From: Cunninghamia lanceolata
Taxonomy: Eukaryota > Streptophyta > Pinopsida > Cupressales > Cupressaceae
DNA length: 64,000 bases
Reading direction: 5' to 3'
Assembly: GCA_027924645.1 (NCBI GenBank)
Contig: BSBN01000860.1
Span: 1,674,001-1,738,000, forward strand
Position 1 is the first letter of the stretch, and each line of letters opens with the position of its first letter. Shown in pieces: positions 34,167 through 44,367 of the stretch. Below the pieces are notes generated by a model. It ran no database searches. It was not told the origin of the DNA and saw only the letters and a list, made by a program, of their open reading frames with translations. The position numbers were made by a program, and so were the translations under genes.

Positions 34167-36335
34167 ATGCCTCCAAAAGGTAGTGGTACTGCAAGGGAAT
34201 TGCAGGAGATGAAGGAAAAACATGCCAGAGAGATGAGGAAGATGAAGGAACTTGCTGAAGCACTTCAAGCCAGGCTTGTAGCCCTGGAAAAGAACAAAAA
34301 GAGGGAAGTGGAAGACAGCGAGTCTGAAGAAGAGGAAGATGCTGTCGAAGAGTATGAAGAGGTAGCTGAAGATCTGGATGCTGAAGACCAGAGACTTACA
34401 AAATTGTTAAAGGCAGTACAGAGTGATAAACCTAAGGTAAAGGTTGATGTTTCCAAGTATAATGGAAGTTTGAATGAAGATGAGTTGCTGGATTGGATTG
34501 CTGCACTTGATAATCACTTTGAGTGTGAAGATGTTGCTGAGGATCAGAAGGTAAAGATTGCAAAGACCAAGTTAGGAGGTCATGCTTTGGTATGGTGGGA
34601 TTATGTACAATCTGAGAGAAGGAAACAAGGGAAGTCAAAGATCACTTCATGGGATAAGATGGTAGCAAGGATAAAAGGTAAATTCTTGCCAAGGGATTAT
34701 GAAATTCAGATGTTTAAGAAGCTGCAATTTTTAAGGCAGAAGGAAAGGGATGTGAAGGCATATACTGAGGAGTTTTATAAATTGAGTATGAGATCTGGTC
34801 ATCATGAGAATGAGGTAGAAAAGGTGGCTAGGTACTTGGCTGGTTTGAGATTGAACATACAGGATGAGTTAGTTTTAGCTAACCCTCAGAATGTGGAGGA
34901 TTGTTACCAAATGGCAATCAGGATTGAAGAAAAGATGAATAGAGGACAAGATAAGTCCATGAGAGGAAGAGGAAACAATATGAGGGGAAGAGGAGCAGCC
35001 CCTACACAAAAGCAAACCAATGAGGGTCAAGAAGACACTGGTAAAGGACAGGGACAGTCTGATTTCAGAGGTGGATGGAAAGGTAATAGAGGCAGATTTG
35101 GAGGTGGTAGAGGTTCTACTACATTTTCAGGAAAATGTTACACCTGTGGTGAGTTTGGTCATCCATCTTTCAAATGTCCAGAAAACAAAGGTTCATCATC
35201 CAGAAATGATAGAACTAGTGACAAGAGAGTACAACTTGTACAAGAAGAGAAAGTAGAGCAAAGTGTGCAGAGTTCAAACACTTATCAAAAAGATAAGGAG
35301 CCTGACTATTATGCATATCCTGAGGAGGGAGAAGCATTGATGCTAAGGAGAATTAGTTTGCAGGCATCAAAGGATATGATGCAAAGAAGAGCTCTTTTCA
35401 AGACCATATGCAAGAGCAAAGATAAAGTGTGTAAGGTTGTCATTGATACTGGTTCAACAGACAACATGGTATCTCAGGAAATGGTGGATAAACTGAATTT
35501 GGAAAGGATTCCACATCATCACCCTTACAAGGCATCTTGGGTGAGTGATAGTCAGTCACTTTTTGTCTATGAACAGGCATATGTGGATTTTCAGATTGGA
35601 GCATATCATGATAGAGTTTTGTGTGACATTTTGCCCATGGAATGTTGTCACCTACTGTTGGGTAGACCATGGCAATTCGATAGAAGGGTACTGTATGATG
35701 GGTATGCTAATACCTATACCATCAAGAAAGATGGGAAGACTATTCTGTTGATACCATTGCAGGCAGATGCTGCAGTACAGGGGGCAGCCGAAATCATTTT
35801 AATGGGAAAGAAGGAGTTTGTGCAGATGCCCATAGGAGCAGGCATAAAGGCAGTTGAGGACACTGCAGGGAAAGGAGTTGTTAAGGACAACAGGTTGAAG
35901 AAAGTTACAGTTTGGACTGACAGAGGTCAGCAGCAGGTGCAGAAACAGGTTTGCAAACAGCAACCAGTTGAGAGGAAGGACAAGGATGTTGTCATAGTTG
36001 GGACTATTGTTTGTCCTATAAAGATTGAAAGGAAGATAGAATTGAACATTGCAGAAGTTCAAGAGGCAGTTCAGACAGAGGTTCTGGTCAGACAACCTAA
36101 CAAACACAGGGTATGTGAGAGAAAGGCCTACATTGACAGGCATGAGGAGTTACTTGCCAGACAGCAAGTTACAGTTCAGAAGTCTTGGAGCAGCCAAGAG
36201 CCAGCAGAGGACAAAGCTGGAACAGATCAGCATATTGCTAAGGCAAAGTGTATAGGTGGAGGACTTCCACATACTAAACTCATGGGACATGAGTTCTTTT
36301 CTGTTGGGGAGTATGGTGCAGGAGCACCTACCTGA
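34167..36335 (+). CDS. Intact Gag-protease polyprotein, 722 aa
   Basis: Forms the particle and matures it, if expressed. Start ATG at 34167 is the first after the PBS and is followed by MPPKG, as in the chromovirus gag (MPPRR). Residues about 10-45 look coiled-coil, and 47-75 are highly acidic. The gag core spans about 93-265, with LGGHALVWWDYV, SWDKMVARIKGKF and VARYLAGLRLNIQDEL. An Arg/Gly-rich stretch comes before a CCHC knuckle, C324-C327-H332-C337. A retropepsin follows with D427-T-G-S and the LLLGRPW motif near residue 495. The last 190 residues are Gln/Lys-rich and of unknown role. The stop lies 22 bases inside the 3' LTR. No polymerase or integrase is present. It is the only long unbroken frame in the window. 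Confidence 0.93.
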   Translation: MPPKGSGTARELQEMKEKHAREMRKMKELAEALQARLVALEKNKKREVEDSESEEEEDAVEEYEEVAEDLDAEDQRLTKLLKAVQSDKPKVKVDVSKYNGSLNEDELLDWIAALDNHFECEDVAEDQKVKIAKTKLGGHALVWWDYVQSERRKQGKSKITSWDKMVARIKGKFLPRDYEIQMFKKLQFLRQKERDVKAYTEEFYKLSMRSGHHENEVEKVARYLAGLRLNIQDELVLANPQNVEDCYQMAIRIEEKMNRGQDKSMRGRGNNMRGRGAAPTQKQTNEGQEDTGKGQGQSDFRGGWKGNRGRFGGGRGSTTFSGKCYTCGEFGHPSFKCPENKGSSSRNDRTSDKRVQLVQEEKVEQSVQSSNTYQKDKEPDYYAYPEEGEALMLRRISLQASKDMMQRRALFKTICKSKDKVCKVVIDTGSTDNMVSQEMVDKLNLERIPHHHPYKASWVSDSQSLFVYEQAYVDFQIGAYHDRVLCDILPMECCHLLLGRPWQFDRRVLYDGYANTYTIKKDGKTILLIPLQADAAVQGAAEIILMGKKEFVQMPIGAGIKAVEDTAGKGVVKDNRLKKVTVWTDRGQQQVQKQVCKQQPVERKDKDVVIVGTIVCPIKIERKIELNIAEVQEAVQTEVLVRQPNKHRVCERKAYIDRHEELLARQQVTVQKSWSSQEPAEDKAGTDQHIAKAKCIGGGLPHTKLMGHEFFSVGEYGAGAPT

Positions 36336-37679
36336 TAGCTGGCCTTCATAAGGCAGTTAGTTAGTTTGAGTCTTGTTTATGTTTTCAAGAAGGTCTGATA
36401 AGACCAATGCATGTAATAAGGTCATGCTGACCATGCTAAGGTCATGCTGATCATGCTTTACTATTTTTAGTTAGTTTGTTAGAACAGCTGTCAAGCTATA
36501 GGTCCGGTTGGATCTCCCAGCCGCTTGGAGAGATTTCCCAGCCGCTTGGAGTCGAGCAGTAGTACTCGCAGGAAAACCTATATATGCATGAGGATCGATT
36601 AGTATTGGAGATATCGATCGAGCTAGGTTGCACAGAGTGAGACTGAGAGAGAGAGACTGATCATTGTATTTGCATCTTTTGAAATCAAATAAAGTGATCC
36701 TGTTTGTGTTCATCCCCTGTTGAATTCCATTGCTTGATCGATTTGCTGGTTTGGTGGTTTCATGGATTTGCTGATCCATTCCACCAGTTGATTTGTCGAA
36801 TCGGTGGAATGGTTATGTACAGTAGGGTAGGATTTAGTTTGTTTGTTCGCATGCAGGTGTGCAGGATCGCCGTCAAGAGATGTTGAGAACCCTAGCATGG
36901 GTATGTGCTAGGTCGAGCTGATAGATTAGAGTCTGGAAGATCACCCTGAGAGTGGATCGGGTCATCCCAGGAGGATTGGCGAAGTGAGAATTCGCTAAGG
37001 TTGGAAGTTTGTCAAAACGGCATCATCAGGATATTTCTGCATATATCCTGCAGTCGCTTCGGGCATCGTCATCTGGATAAGTGGAAATGAGCATGATGCT
37101 ATCGAATGTATGAAGTGAATGAGCGTCGGGGTGATCATCATCAGGAGGTGCCGAGGAGGAGCGTATCGGCATAAGGAAGAAGATCAGGTTGATCGCGGGC
37201 CGAAAAAGTTAAGTTTGGCCAACAGCAGGATATGACGTCATCATCATCAGGATATACGTCATCAGGATATTTCGGAGCAGCAGGATATTGAGGAGCTGCA
37301 TGTGACATCATCGTCATCAGGATAATCGTCATCAGGATATATGGGAGGAACCGGATGTTCCATATCCTGCTGATTAACATGATGTTGAACATCATGATAC
37401 TGAAGATAGTGAAGACGGAAGTTGTCGGTGAGATGAACAGTGGACGTCAGGAGGATGTTCACGCTTGCCGAACATGATGATGCTGCCGAATATGATGATG
37501 CTGCTGACAGGCGAAAGGGCGAAGGCGTGTCTGCAGGAGGATATCGGTCGGCGACAGTAAATATGATGATGCTGACAGTGTAAAGGAAAATATGATGATG
37601 ATGAATATGATGATGATGATGATGGGCTGCAGACATCCATGCTGTATGTGAAGGTTATAGTGTGGATGCCTCTGCATCA
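36314..37679 (+). repeat. 3' LTR of gag-protease element
   Basis: 1,366 bp, the same length as the 5' copy. It supplies the stop codon of the polyprotein. Confidence 0.93.
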
Positions 37680-38155
37680 GTGTGTCAAAATAGTTTTAAA
37701 TACATGTGGATTTGAATTAAAATATAACAAAATCAAAGTATAAATTTTGGGTTGTTCATCTAGGCAAGGCCCTCATATTAGCACATTGGAGAATCACTTC
37801 TTAACATCTTCGAGTGAATATGACCTTTTGTTTTACACCACTTGATGTATATATTTAATTATGTTAGATTAAGGGGACTCTTCTAGAATTAACATATAAA
37901 TATGAATGATATCAAAATCCTTAGGTGATATTAATTTTAAGGAATGAGAGGTAAATTAATTGAGTAAATGATGGTAATGTAATGTCTTGGCCTCTTGCTA
38001 ATATTTAATGCATGTATGCCCCACAAGATTATAAGTTCCATGTTGTGAATTATGGTTCACAAGAGAGGTAGGAATATGAGAGATGTACCAACATAAACTA
38101 AACTCATTAAATTTAAATATAAAGATTTTACAAGATGCATCCAATCATGTTGTAA
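37680..38155. other. AT-rich interior, no gene
   Basis: Nothing recognisable. It resumes the proposed DNA transposon after the gag-protease insertion. Confidence 0.3.
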
Positions 38156-38640
38156 AGCTCTACAACTTGATTCTAATATAAAATTGAACTAGAATCAATA
38201 ACATAACATCATCTTTAATATAATTTAAATAGAAATAGAATATGATAAATTTTACATGTAAAGCTCGGAATCCATAAAACCATCATAATCATCACATAAA
38301 AAGTTATTCACTAAGGCCCATGTATTATCATAATGTACATAATGAGAAAGGTGTAATATAATTTATCACTTGTGATTTGTATGCATCCAACCAAATTGAA
38401 ACTTGCTCTACCACTTGATCATTCTAATATAAAAGCACTAATCAATTTATAACATATAACATCATCTAATATAATTTAAATAGAAATAGAATATGATTTT
38501 ACACATGTAAAGAGGCATCCATAAAACCATCATAATCATCACACATGTATTTTAACTTTATGACCACTAAGGCTCATATTATCATCATGTAGTGAGAAAG
38601 ACACAATAATTTATCACAATCATTTGTACATGTAGTGTAT
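38156..38640. repeat. Tandem duplication, ~250-bp period, two diverged copies
   Basis: Both copies share CTCTAC-ACTTGAT, the block TAATATAATTTAAATAGAAA and ATCCATAAAACCATCATAAT. Copy 1 starts near 38156 and copy 2 near 38407. They differ by small indels. Confidence 0.75.
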
Positions 38641-38812
38641 CTTAGGTAAATATATAGATCATCCATCTGTACATTTCAATGAAACAAGAAAAATCACATA
38701 TCACACCCAAATGTTATATATCTCTAAGGTGCGTGCACTTATTGTTCTTAATTGCTTAAATGTAAATAGAACTGCTTGAACTAAGCAAAATATTCATTCC
38801 CAGACACCTCAC

Positions 38813-41800
38813 TCATTCATGTACCACATCCATTGGTTCAGCGCGCTCTTCAATAATTTCTAGTATTCTTTGATGATCATCTTTATCTAGTCTCCACTTG
38901 TGATGTCCATGTGCACATGGAACTTGATGAAGAGATAGGCCAATAACAATTACTAGGTGGATATACTGATACACCATGTTTTCAAGATGGTAATCAATAA
39001 AATGAATCCCATTTTGAACAATTTTGACTTGTTTGAGAAATGTCTCTTGCACTACAACTGAACCTGTGGGAAACAACATTCCATCACTTGTTTATGGTTT
39101 TGTTAACTTCATCCTCTCCTCTGTGCAACATAATAAATAATAACTAACACCTTCTATGTTTCCAACCTCTGCTATGATCATAAAAACATCTTTTGTACAC
39201 ATATATACAATGTTTAATTTTAAAAAATTAGAACCAATCTTTAATTATAGAAAAAATTAATAAACAAATTACAATTAAATTTTGTCTAAATTAACAAATA
39301 TTATAATTTATAAATCAATCTAAAGTTACAAACTTTACAAGAATATATATACACACATGTATCTTTTTTAATCAATCCTAAAATGTGGTCATAATCAATT
39401 GAAATCAAAGGAATGTCTTCAAATCTTTCGTCTTCATCTTCATTGTATGTGTTAGTAACAACTAGTGGCACCAAATTCCATTCACTAACATATCCACGTT
39501 GTTGGTTGTTGCAATTCACACAATTTCCCAAAATTTAGTCATAACAAAAACAAGAGTAATCCCTAGTGCACAATGTCCATGGGCGCCTATCTGTACTCAT
39601 TACACAATGTAAAGATCTTGTTTTCTCTACACTCTTGCATCCATGCATTGTTCTTCTATCCACACCTACAAATTATATATATAATTCAAAATAAAATAAA
39701 TATAGAGTTCTTAAACTTAAGTTTTTAAAAATAAGTGAAACTTTTTTCAAACAATATATTACATAACTGATATCTTCTAAAACACTCTATTTGGACATGG
39801 GTTCCTCCTTGAAGATGTGCCAACATCACGTGCAAAGTATTTCTTACACCATTCAACAACATCATGTGCATAATTTATACAATCTCCCTCATAATTCATT
39901 TCATGCTTTCTTAGAGCACGTTTGATGCAAGCTCCCGCACCATCATGTTCACCCTTTCCATGCCCACTCTCAAAGAAACTCCAAACATGTGGTTTATTAT
40001 CATGTCGATGATATCTACATAGTGCATAAAATGGCCTTGATGATTTGAATTGTGATACACACCCATCGGACCATACCAAAATGTTTTTCAATCTTCACAC
40101 CTTTTCTTGCCAAATCTTCAAAAAACTTCTTAAAACAATGTTGGACAAAAAGTGTGTCATGCTCTTTATCATCACTAATATAAAAATGATATTCTTTCTT
40201 AATGACTTGTTTTTCATATGTACTATCAACACCATCCAAATCCAATTGTGCATCTCGATAATACACATGCACCATGATAGTGACATGTTCTGAATAGTAA
40301 TATTGTGTTGAATATCCTTTTGATGGGTAAAAGAGTAATTTTTTGCAAAGTCAACTACTGATAAAACTGTTCCAAGTGGGAAAGTATCTCTTAACAACTG
40401 AAATTATTTTTGTTGCCACTTAGCATAAAATACATGATGTATGTATGGTTTATCAATTTATGAAAATTTTCCATAAATGTTCCAATAGGTACCTCCTCTT
40501 CTACATAATCTAACCTTGTGGATTATTTCCCAATTTTTGTTTCAAACTTTAACTCTTGCAATTTACCATCTTTGTCATGTCAGTATCTTCATTTCTCAAA
40601 GGAATTTTAGCCAGATTTCCACATGTTTCACAAAGTCCTTTTATGCATTTCATTGGACCATCTACATCATCATCAGATTTATCACATAAGACACATGCTA
40701 TGAATTGACTTACTAGTTTAGGAGGTGCATTTTGAAAACCATCACTTTCTTCTCTAATCTTTCGAAACACCTGATAGTAAAGATCAAATTCAATATGATC
40801 TAATGACAACAAAAAGTTTCAAAAACATTGTTTGCCTTCACATAATGTGGCCTTAAAATTTGAAACATTGTTTTTCCAATCTTTATATAAGGATTTTCAT
40901 CACAAAACATCACATACATATCATGTTGTGTCATGTCTAACCAATGTTTTGTATGCAGTTCAAAATTGTCTGGCATGATCCTGTGTTTTACAACATCTAT
41001 TTTATTTGATGAAGGATGAGTATGATCATGCCAAAAACTTGAGATCAAGTTCCTAATACCATCTTCAATCTTTTCAGAATGAGGAGCCCTACACATAAAT
41101 GTCCAAGTGCCTTCTGCAGTAGTATCATCCAATACCTTTCTCCTTTTCACATATATTGTTAGTGTCTTTCTACTTAAGCCAATTTCACCTAAAAGTGAAG
41201 AGATTTGATGCTTTCTTGACATTTGTGGACTTGCAATAGATGTCAACATTACTCTTCTTGAAATGCTCTTATCCATTGATCGAGATTGTTTCCCAATGGA
41301 ACCCAAACTTTTTTTAACATTTTCAACAATATCTTTTTCTAGGCATCTTTTCCTCTCTTTTTTGTGAAATATACACCCATCAATTGTAATGGCTCTTTTA
41401 GGTCATCATGAAGAAGCAATGTTGATAACAGTTGGGCTTGACCAAGTGTATCATGATTTTTGAAATGAGCCTCAATTATTTCCTTTGAAGTTCTTATCAA
41501 TGCCCTCTTAGTAGTTTGACTAGGTTGTTCAACATAAAATTTCAATTTCTCTATATCCACTTCAAGCAAATGATCTATATTTTTGTAAGAAATTTTTCTC
41601 TTCACCTCTTTAATTAGATTCATAGTATGAATATCGGTAGAAGTAAGCGATCCTAACCCCCGTCCAACATCAAAGTGTGTATGGGCCTCCTCTCTAATAT
41701 CAATTGTTTGTGCTTGGGTCTCCTCCCTGACATCAATTATATGTGCTTCAGCCTCCTTGGCTCCTGTAACTAAATTAGGTTGGACCTCTACTCCAGTTTC

Positions 41801-43526
41801 CGTATGTTGAGCCCCTACACATCATATAAAAGAGAAGATTTTAGAATATATAAAAGTTAGATTAATAAACTATGGATAAAGCATCATGGTGATTATGAGT
41901 TCAGAATGAGAAAGTGTTAGCGATGTAGTATTCATCATTACAATTTTCTCCAACTTTGACTTACAATTAAACTATCAATCAAGTACATGCATGTCAAAGT
42001 ATTTGTACAAGAAGAGAAAATAAACATGTAAATGGAAATAACATCTAGAATGATATGTCCATATGGATGGTCACGTGCACAAGTTCCATCTAAAATTAAC
42101 TTTTCATGCCCTATTTATGTTACAATTAAAAAATTATAGGATTATCATCTAATCAAAATCTTAAATAAGCTCATTAACAACTACTTGCTAATTTGTCAAA
42201 TTATAATTTATATGTAGTTCAAGTAAACTTATAGGTACATATTCAATTACTAGATCATTTAACCTAAAAAGAGATTCAATGTAATAAATATTTAAGTGTG
42301 TACCTACAATATTATAGATCAATATACAATAGTAGTAGAGGAGGAGAAAATATTACATGTTACATGAATAATGTTAACTATGTCCTATGAATAAATAATC
42401 AATCTTAGAACCATGGTGAATGTGGTGCAAAATTCCTAGAGGGCTACAATAATCATATGCACATATAAAATATTAGTTCAATATATAATACGTATGTCCC
42501 CTCTAAGTGGTTTTGTACAAATTGTGTAAGTGATTAAACATGTGAGTGGAGAATGAATGAACATGGTAAAAATATAACATGTTGTAAGATAAATAATCAT
42601 GTAATGTACGACCAAAGGGAAATGAGATATCACCAATATTGCACCAATCCAATTCACTTGGATAATGAAAAATCCATCAAATAGCCCAATTGATAGATTC
42701 AGACATGTAGAAATAGATAAATATAATATAAAATATTTTAGCATGTGTAAGTAAAAGAACATGTAGATTTAAAACTCAATAATATTTAAGGTAAATAAGG
42801 TTTAATATTTAGGAGTCTAGGGTATATAAGAAACTCTCACAAGTCTTTAATTTGTAACTATAATTTATTTTGAACATTACAACTTTAATTACTTAATTAT
42901 TATTTATTTATGTAGTATACAATACATTCTAAATTCCTAATTTATGTGTGTAGATTTAACTCAAATTATAATATTTAAGGAACTTAGGGGTTAGGGTTTA
43001 AGACTTAGGCTTTAGGACTAGGGATGTTTTGAGGATAGTCAAATTACACATCTCCATTGGGGCAAGGTCCTAGATGGGACCTAGGGTTTATCGTAGATTC
43101 ACTTAGCAAGTAAGGTACAAAAATATAGTAGAAAGGAATTTGATTAGTTAATTTAGTGGATGGAATTTTTTTCCAAAACATCTAATCATATATTTAGCTC
43201 AATAATATTTAGGGTTTAGGGTTTAGTTAAGTAGACTTAGGGAACATAATGGTTTTAGTAGAGGACTTAGGAATGGTAATGGGATCCACAACTTTTAAAT
43301 AAATGAATATATTTAAAACATACTTCAATTCAAAACAATTTGATCTTATTTATCCTAATCTTATCTAGAAGATGATTTAATAGGAAAAAATTTATAATTT
43401 ATATAAAATATACATATCTTCTCTTTGAGCATAATATCTTTGCATCCTTTCTTCACGCAATTTTTGTTCCCTTTCTGCTGAATGATATCGTGCAGCCTTA
43501 TGTTGCCTTGTCCTTTTATTTCCCAT
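38813..43526 (-). pseudogene. Multi-exon transposase-like gene (WSDGC / HGKG type)
   Basis: Read leftward. A first exon (43526 to about 43419) encodes a very basic, Arg/Gln/Glu-rich start (MGNKRTRQHKAARYHS) and ends at a GTATAT donor. After a long intron, TGTGTAG at about 41818 opens a large exon to about 39780. It holds a helical region (41623-41339), a middle domain, Cys pairs near 40640-40690 (CVLCDKSDD, CETCGNLA), and a core with FPLGTVLSVVDFA, YHFYISDD and HDTLFVQHC. The core also has WSDGCVSQFKS and FFESGHGKGEHDGAGACIKRAL, which look like an RNase H-fold nuclease with acidic residues. A Cys-rich exon (39663 to about 39330) and a C-terminal exon (39190 to 38813; GVSYYLLCC and LFPTGSVVV) follow. 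Frame slips near 40020, 40280 and 40560 and several stops break it. I place it by resemblance to transposon-borne proteins; the superfamily is not named. Confidence 0.6.
41818..43418 (-). other. Intron of transposase-like gene, AT-rich
   Basis: AT-rich with TTTAGGGTTTAGG-like runs near 42990-43240. It ends with the acceptor TGTGTAG on the minus strand. No other feature is seen, but a small exon could be hidden here because the splice phases of the flanking exons do not match simply. Confidence 0.4.
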
Positions 43527-43735
43527 CTTCTTCAAGGATTTGCAAAATACGATCTTGATAATTTCTTTGCCAATTCAATGTTCCAAATTTGTAAAGCACT
43601 TGCAAAAAATATGACCTTCCAAATAGACCTAGTGAATTTTCCTTCATTTTTTGATACTAAAATCACAAAATAAGATCTTGTATATATACATGTAATTCGA
43701 ATAGACACGTTTTTTCAAAATGTCGACTAAAATTG

Positions 43736-43894
43736 GCCTTTGTTCAAAGGTCGGCTGCTAAAATTCTACAAATATTTTTTATTCAATGACCTTCATTCAA
43801 AGGTACTTAAATATTAATTTTTTACCAGTTATTTTGGAAGGTACCTACGAACAAAGGTAATATCTTCGATCGAAGATACCTTCGAATGAAGGTG
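43736..43894 (-). repeat. Right terminal/subterminal repeat array
   Basis: On the plus strand it holds GGCCTTTGTTCAAAGGTCGG, GACCTTCATTCAAAGGTAC, GAAGGTACCTACGAACAAAG and CTTCGATCGAAGATACC. Its complement begins CACCTTCATTCGAAGGTATC, which resembles the left array start at about 15882. Confidence 0.6.
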
Positions 43895-43902
43895 CTTAGC
43901 TA

Positions 43903-44356
43903 TGTTAGTGTAGGTTTTTGTTTCCTAGTTGGGTTATTTATTTTCCCTATTATTCATAGGTTTTTCCTACACTTTTATTAATCTCACTTAGGTTATGAAG
44001 CATGTCTTATTAGGTGAATAGATTATGAGGTGTCACCTTAATTCCTACATGTGAGCAACCATTAGCTATTTTGGGAAGATACTTTGTTATCCTTAATCTG
44101 ATAGATGGTTTCTCTTCATTGGTCGGTGTTGCCACCTCCTTCCTCTTCCTGGTCTATATACGCATACTACTTAGCTTGTATTTTGTATCCTTTGCTTTTG
44201 CATCCTCTTAATGCTATTTTATTTCTAGAATTTGCATTACTCCCGGAGACTAACTATGTGATACTATTTTGATTTCATATAATTTGCATTCATAGTTTAG
44301 ATATCTATTCTTTTGCACTAGTTTTCTAGGTTAATAATCTTTTTCAGATTCTAACA
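43903..44356 (+). repeat. 5' LTR of copia element
   Basis: 454 bp, TGTTAGTGTAGG to TCTAACA. It contains a GTCTATATACGC TATA-like box near 44153. Confidence 0.94.
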
Positions 44357-44367
44357 TGGTATCAGAG
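44357..44367 (+). promoter_or_regulatory. Primer-binding site (tRNA-Met) of copia element
   Basis: TGGTATCAGAG directly abuts the LTR. Confidence 0.92.

Larger units (their letters stand above)
32689..37679 (+). mobile_element. Non-autonomous gag-protease LTR element (TR-GAG type), young
   Basis: A 4,991-bp element with two LTRs of exactly 1,366 bp (32689-34054 and 36314-37679) and a perfect TSD, GTGTG (32684-32688 and 37680-37684). The PBS TGGTATCAGAGC is three bases after the 5' LTR, and a GGGGAG polypurine run lies just before the 3' LTR. By eye the LTRs differ at about 18 positions, nearly all transitions, so roughly 98.7% identity. The single frame encodes gag and protease only; reverse transcriptase, RNase H and integrase are absent. 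The plan matches TR-GAG elements described in plants. Confidence 0.93.
15862..43894 (-). mobile_element. Proposed giant DNA transposon, heavily nested
   Basis: The segment is bounded by similar arrays: at the left 15862-16080 and, inverted, at the right 43736-43894. Both are built from ACCTTCATTCRAAGG-like and CGAACAAAGGT-like motifs in both orientations. A transposase-like gene starts 370 bp inside the right end and reads inward. A second decayed gene (28409-30195) reads the other way in the interior. Without the later insertions (chromovirus 7.9 kb, solo LTR 1.3 kb, gag element 5.0 kb) the element would be about 14 kb. Exact ends and target duplication cannot be set, because the array homology is loose and the copia element at 43903 inserted within nine bases of the right array. 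This is inference from structure and not an established family assignment. Confidence 0.45.

Noticed and set aside
33516..34268. Several minus-strand frames rich in His, Ser and Asp (and their twins at 37141-37677)
   Set aside because: They are translations of CATCAT and GATATCC-type repeats on the antisense strand of both LTRs and have no domain.
44357..44367. Possible tRNA-Met gene
   Set aside because: Only the PBS match is present; there is no cloverleaf. The same holds at 1676, 26771 and 34058.
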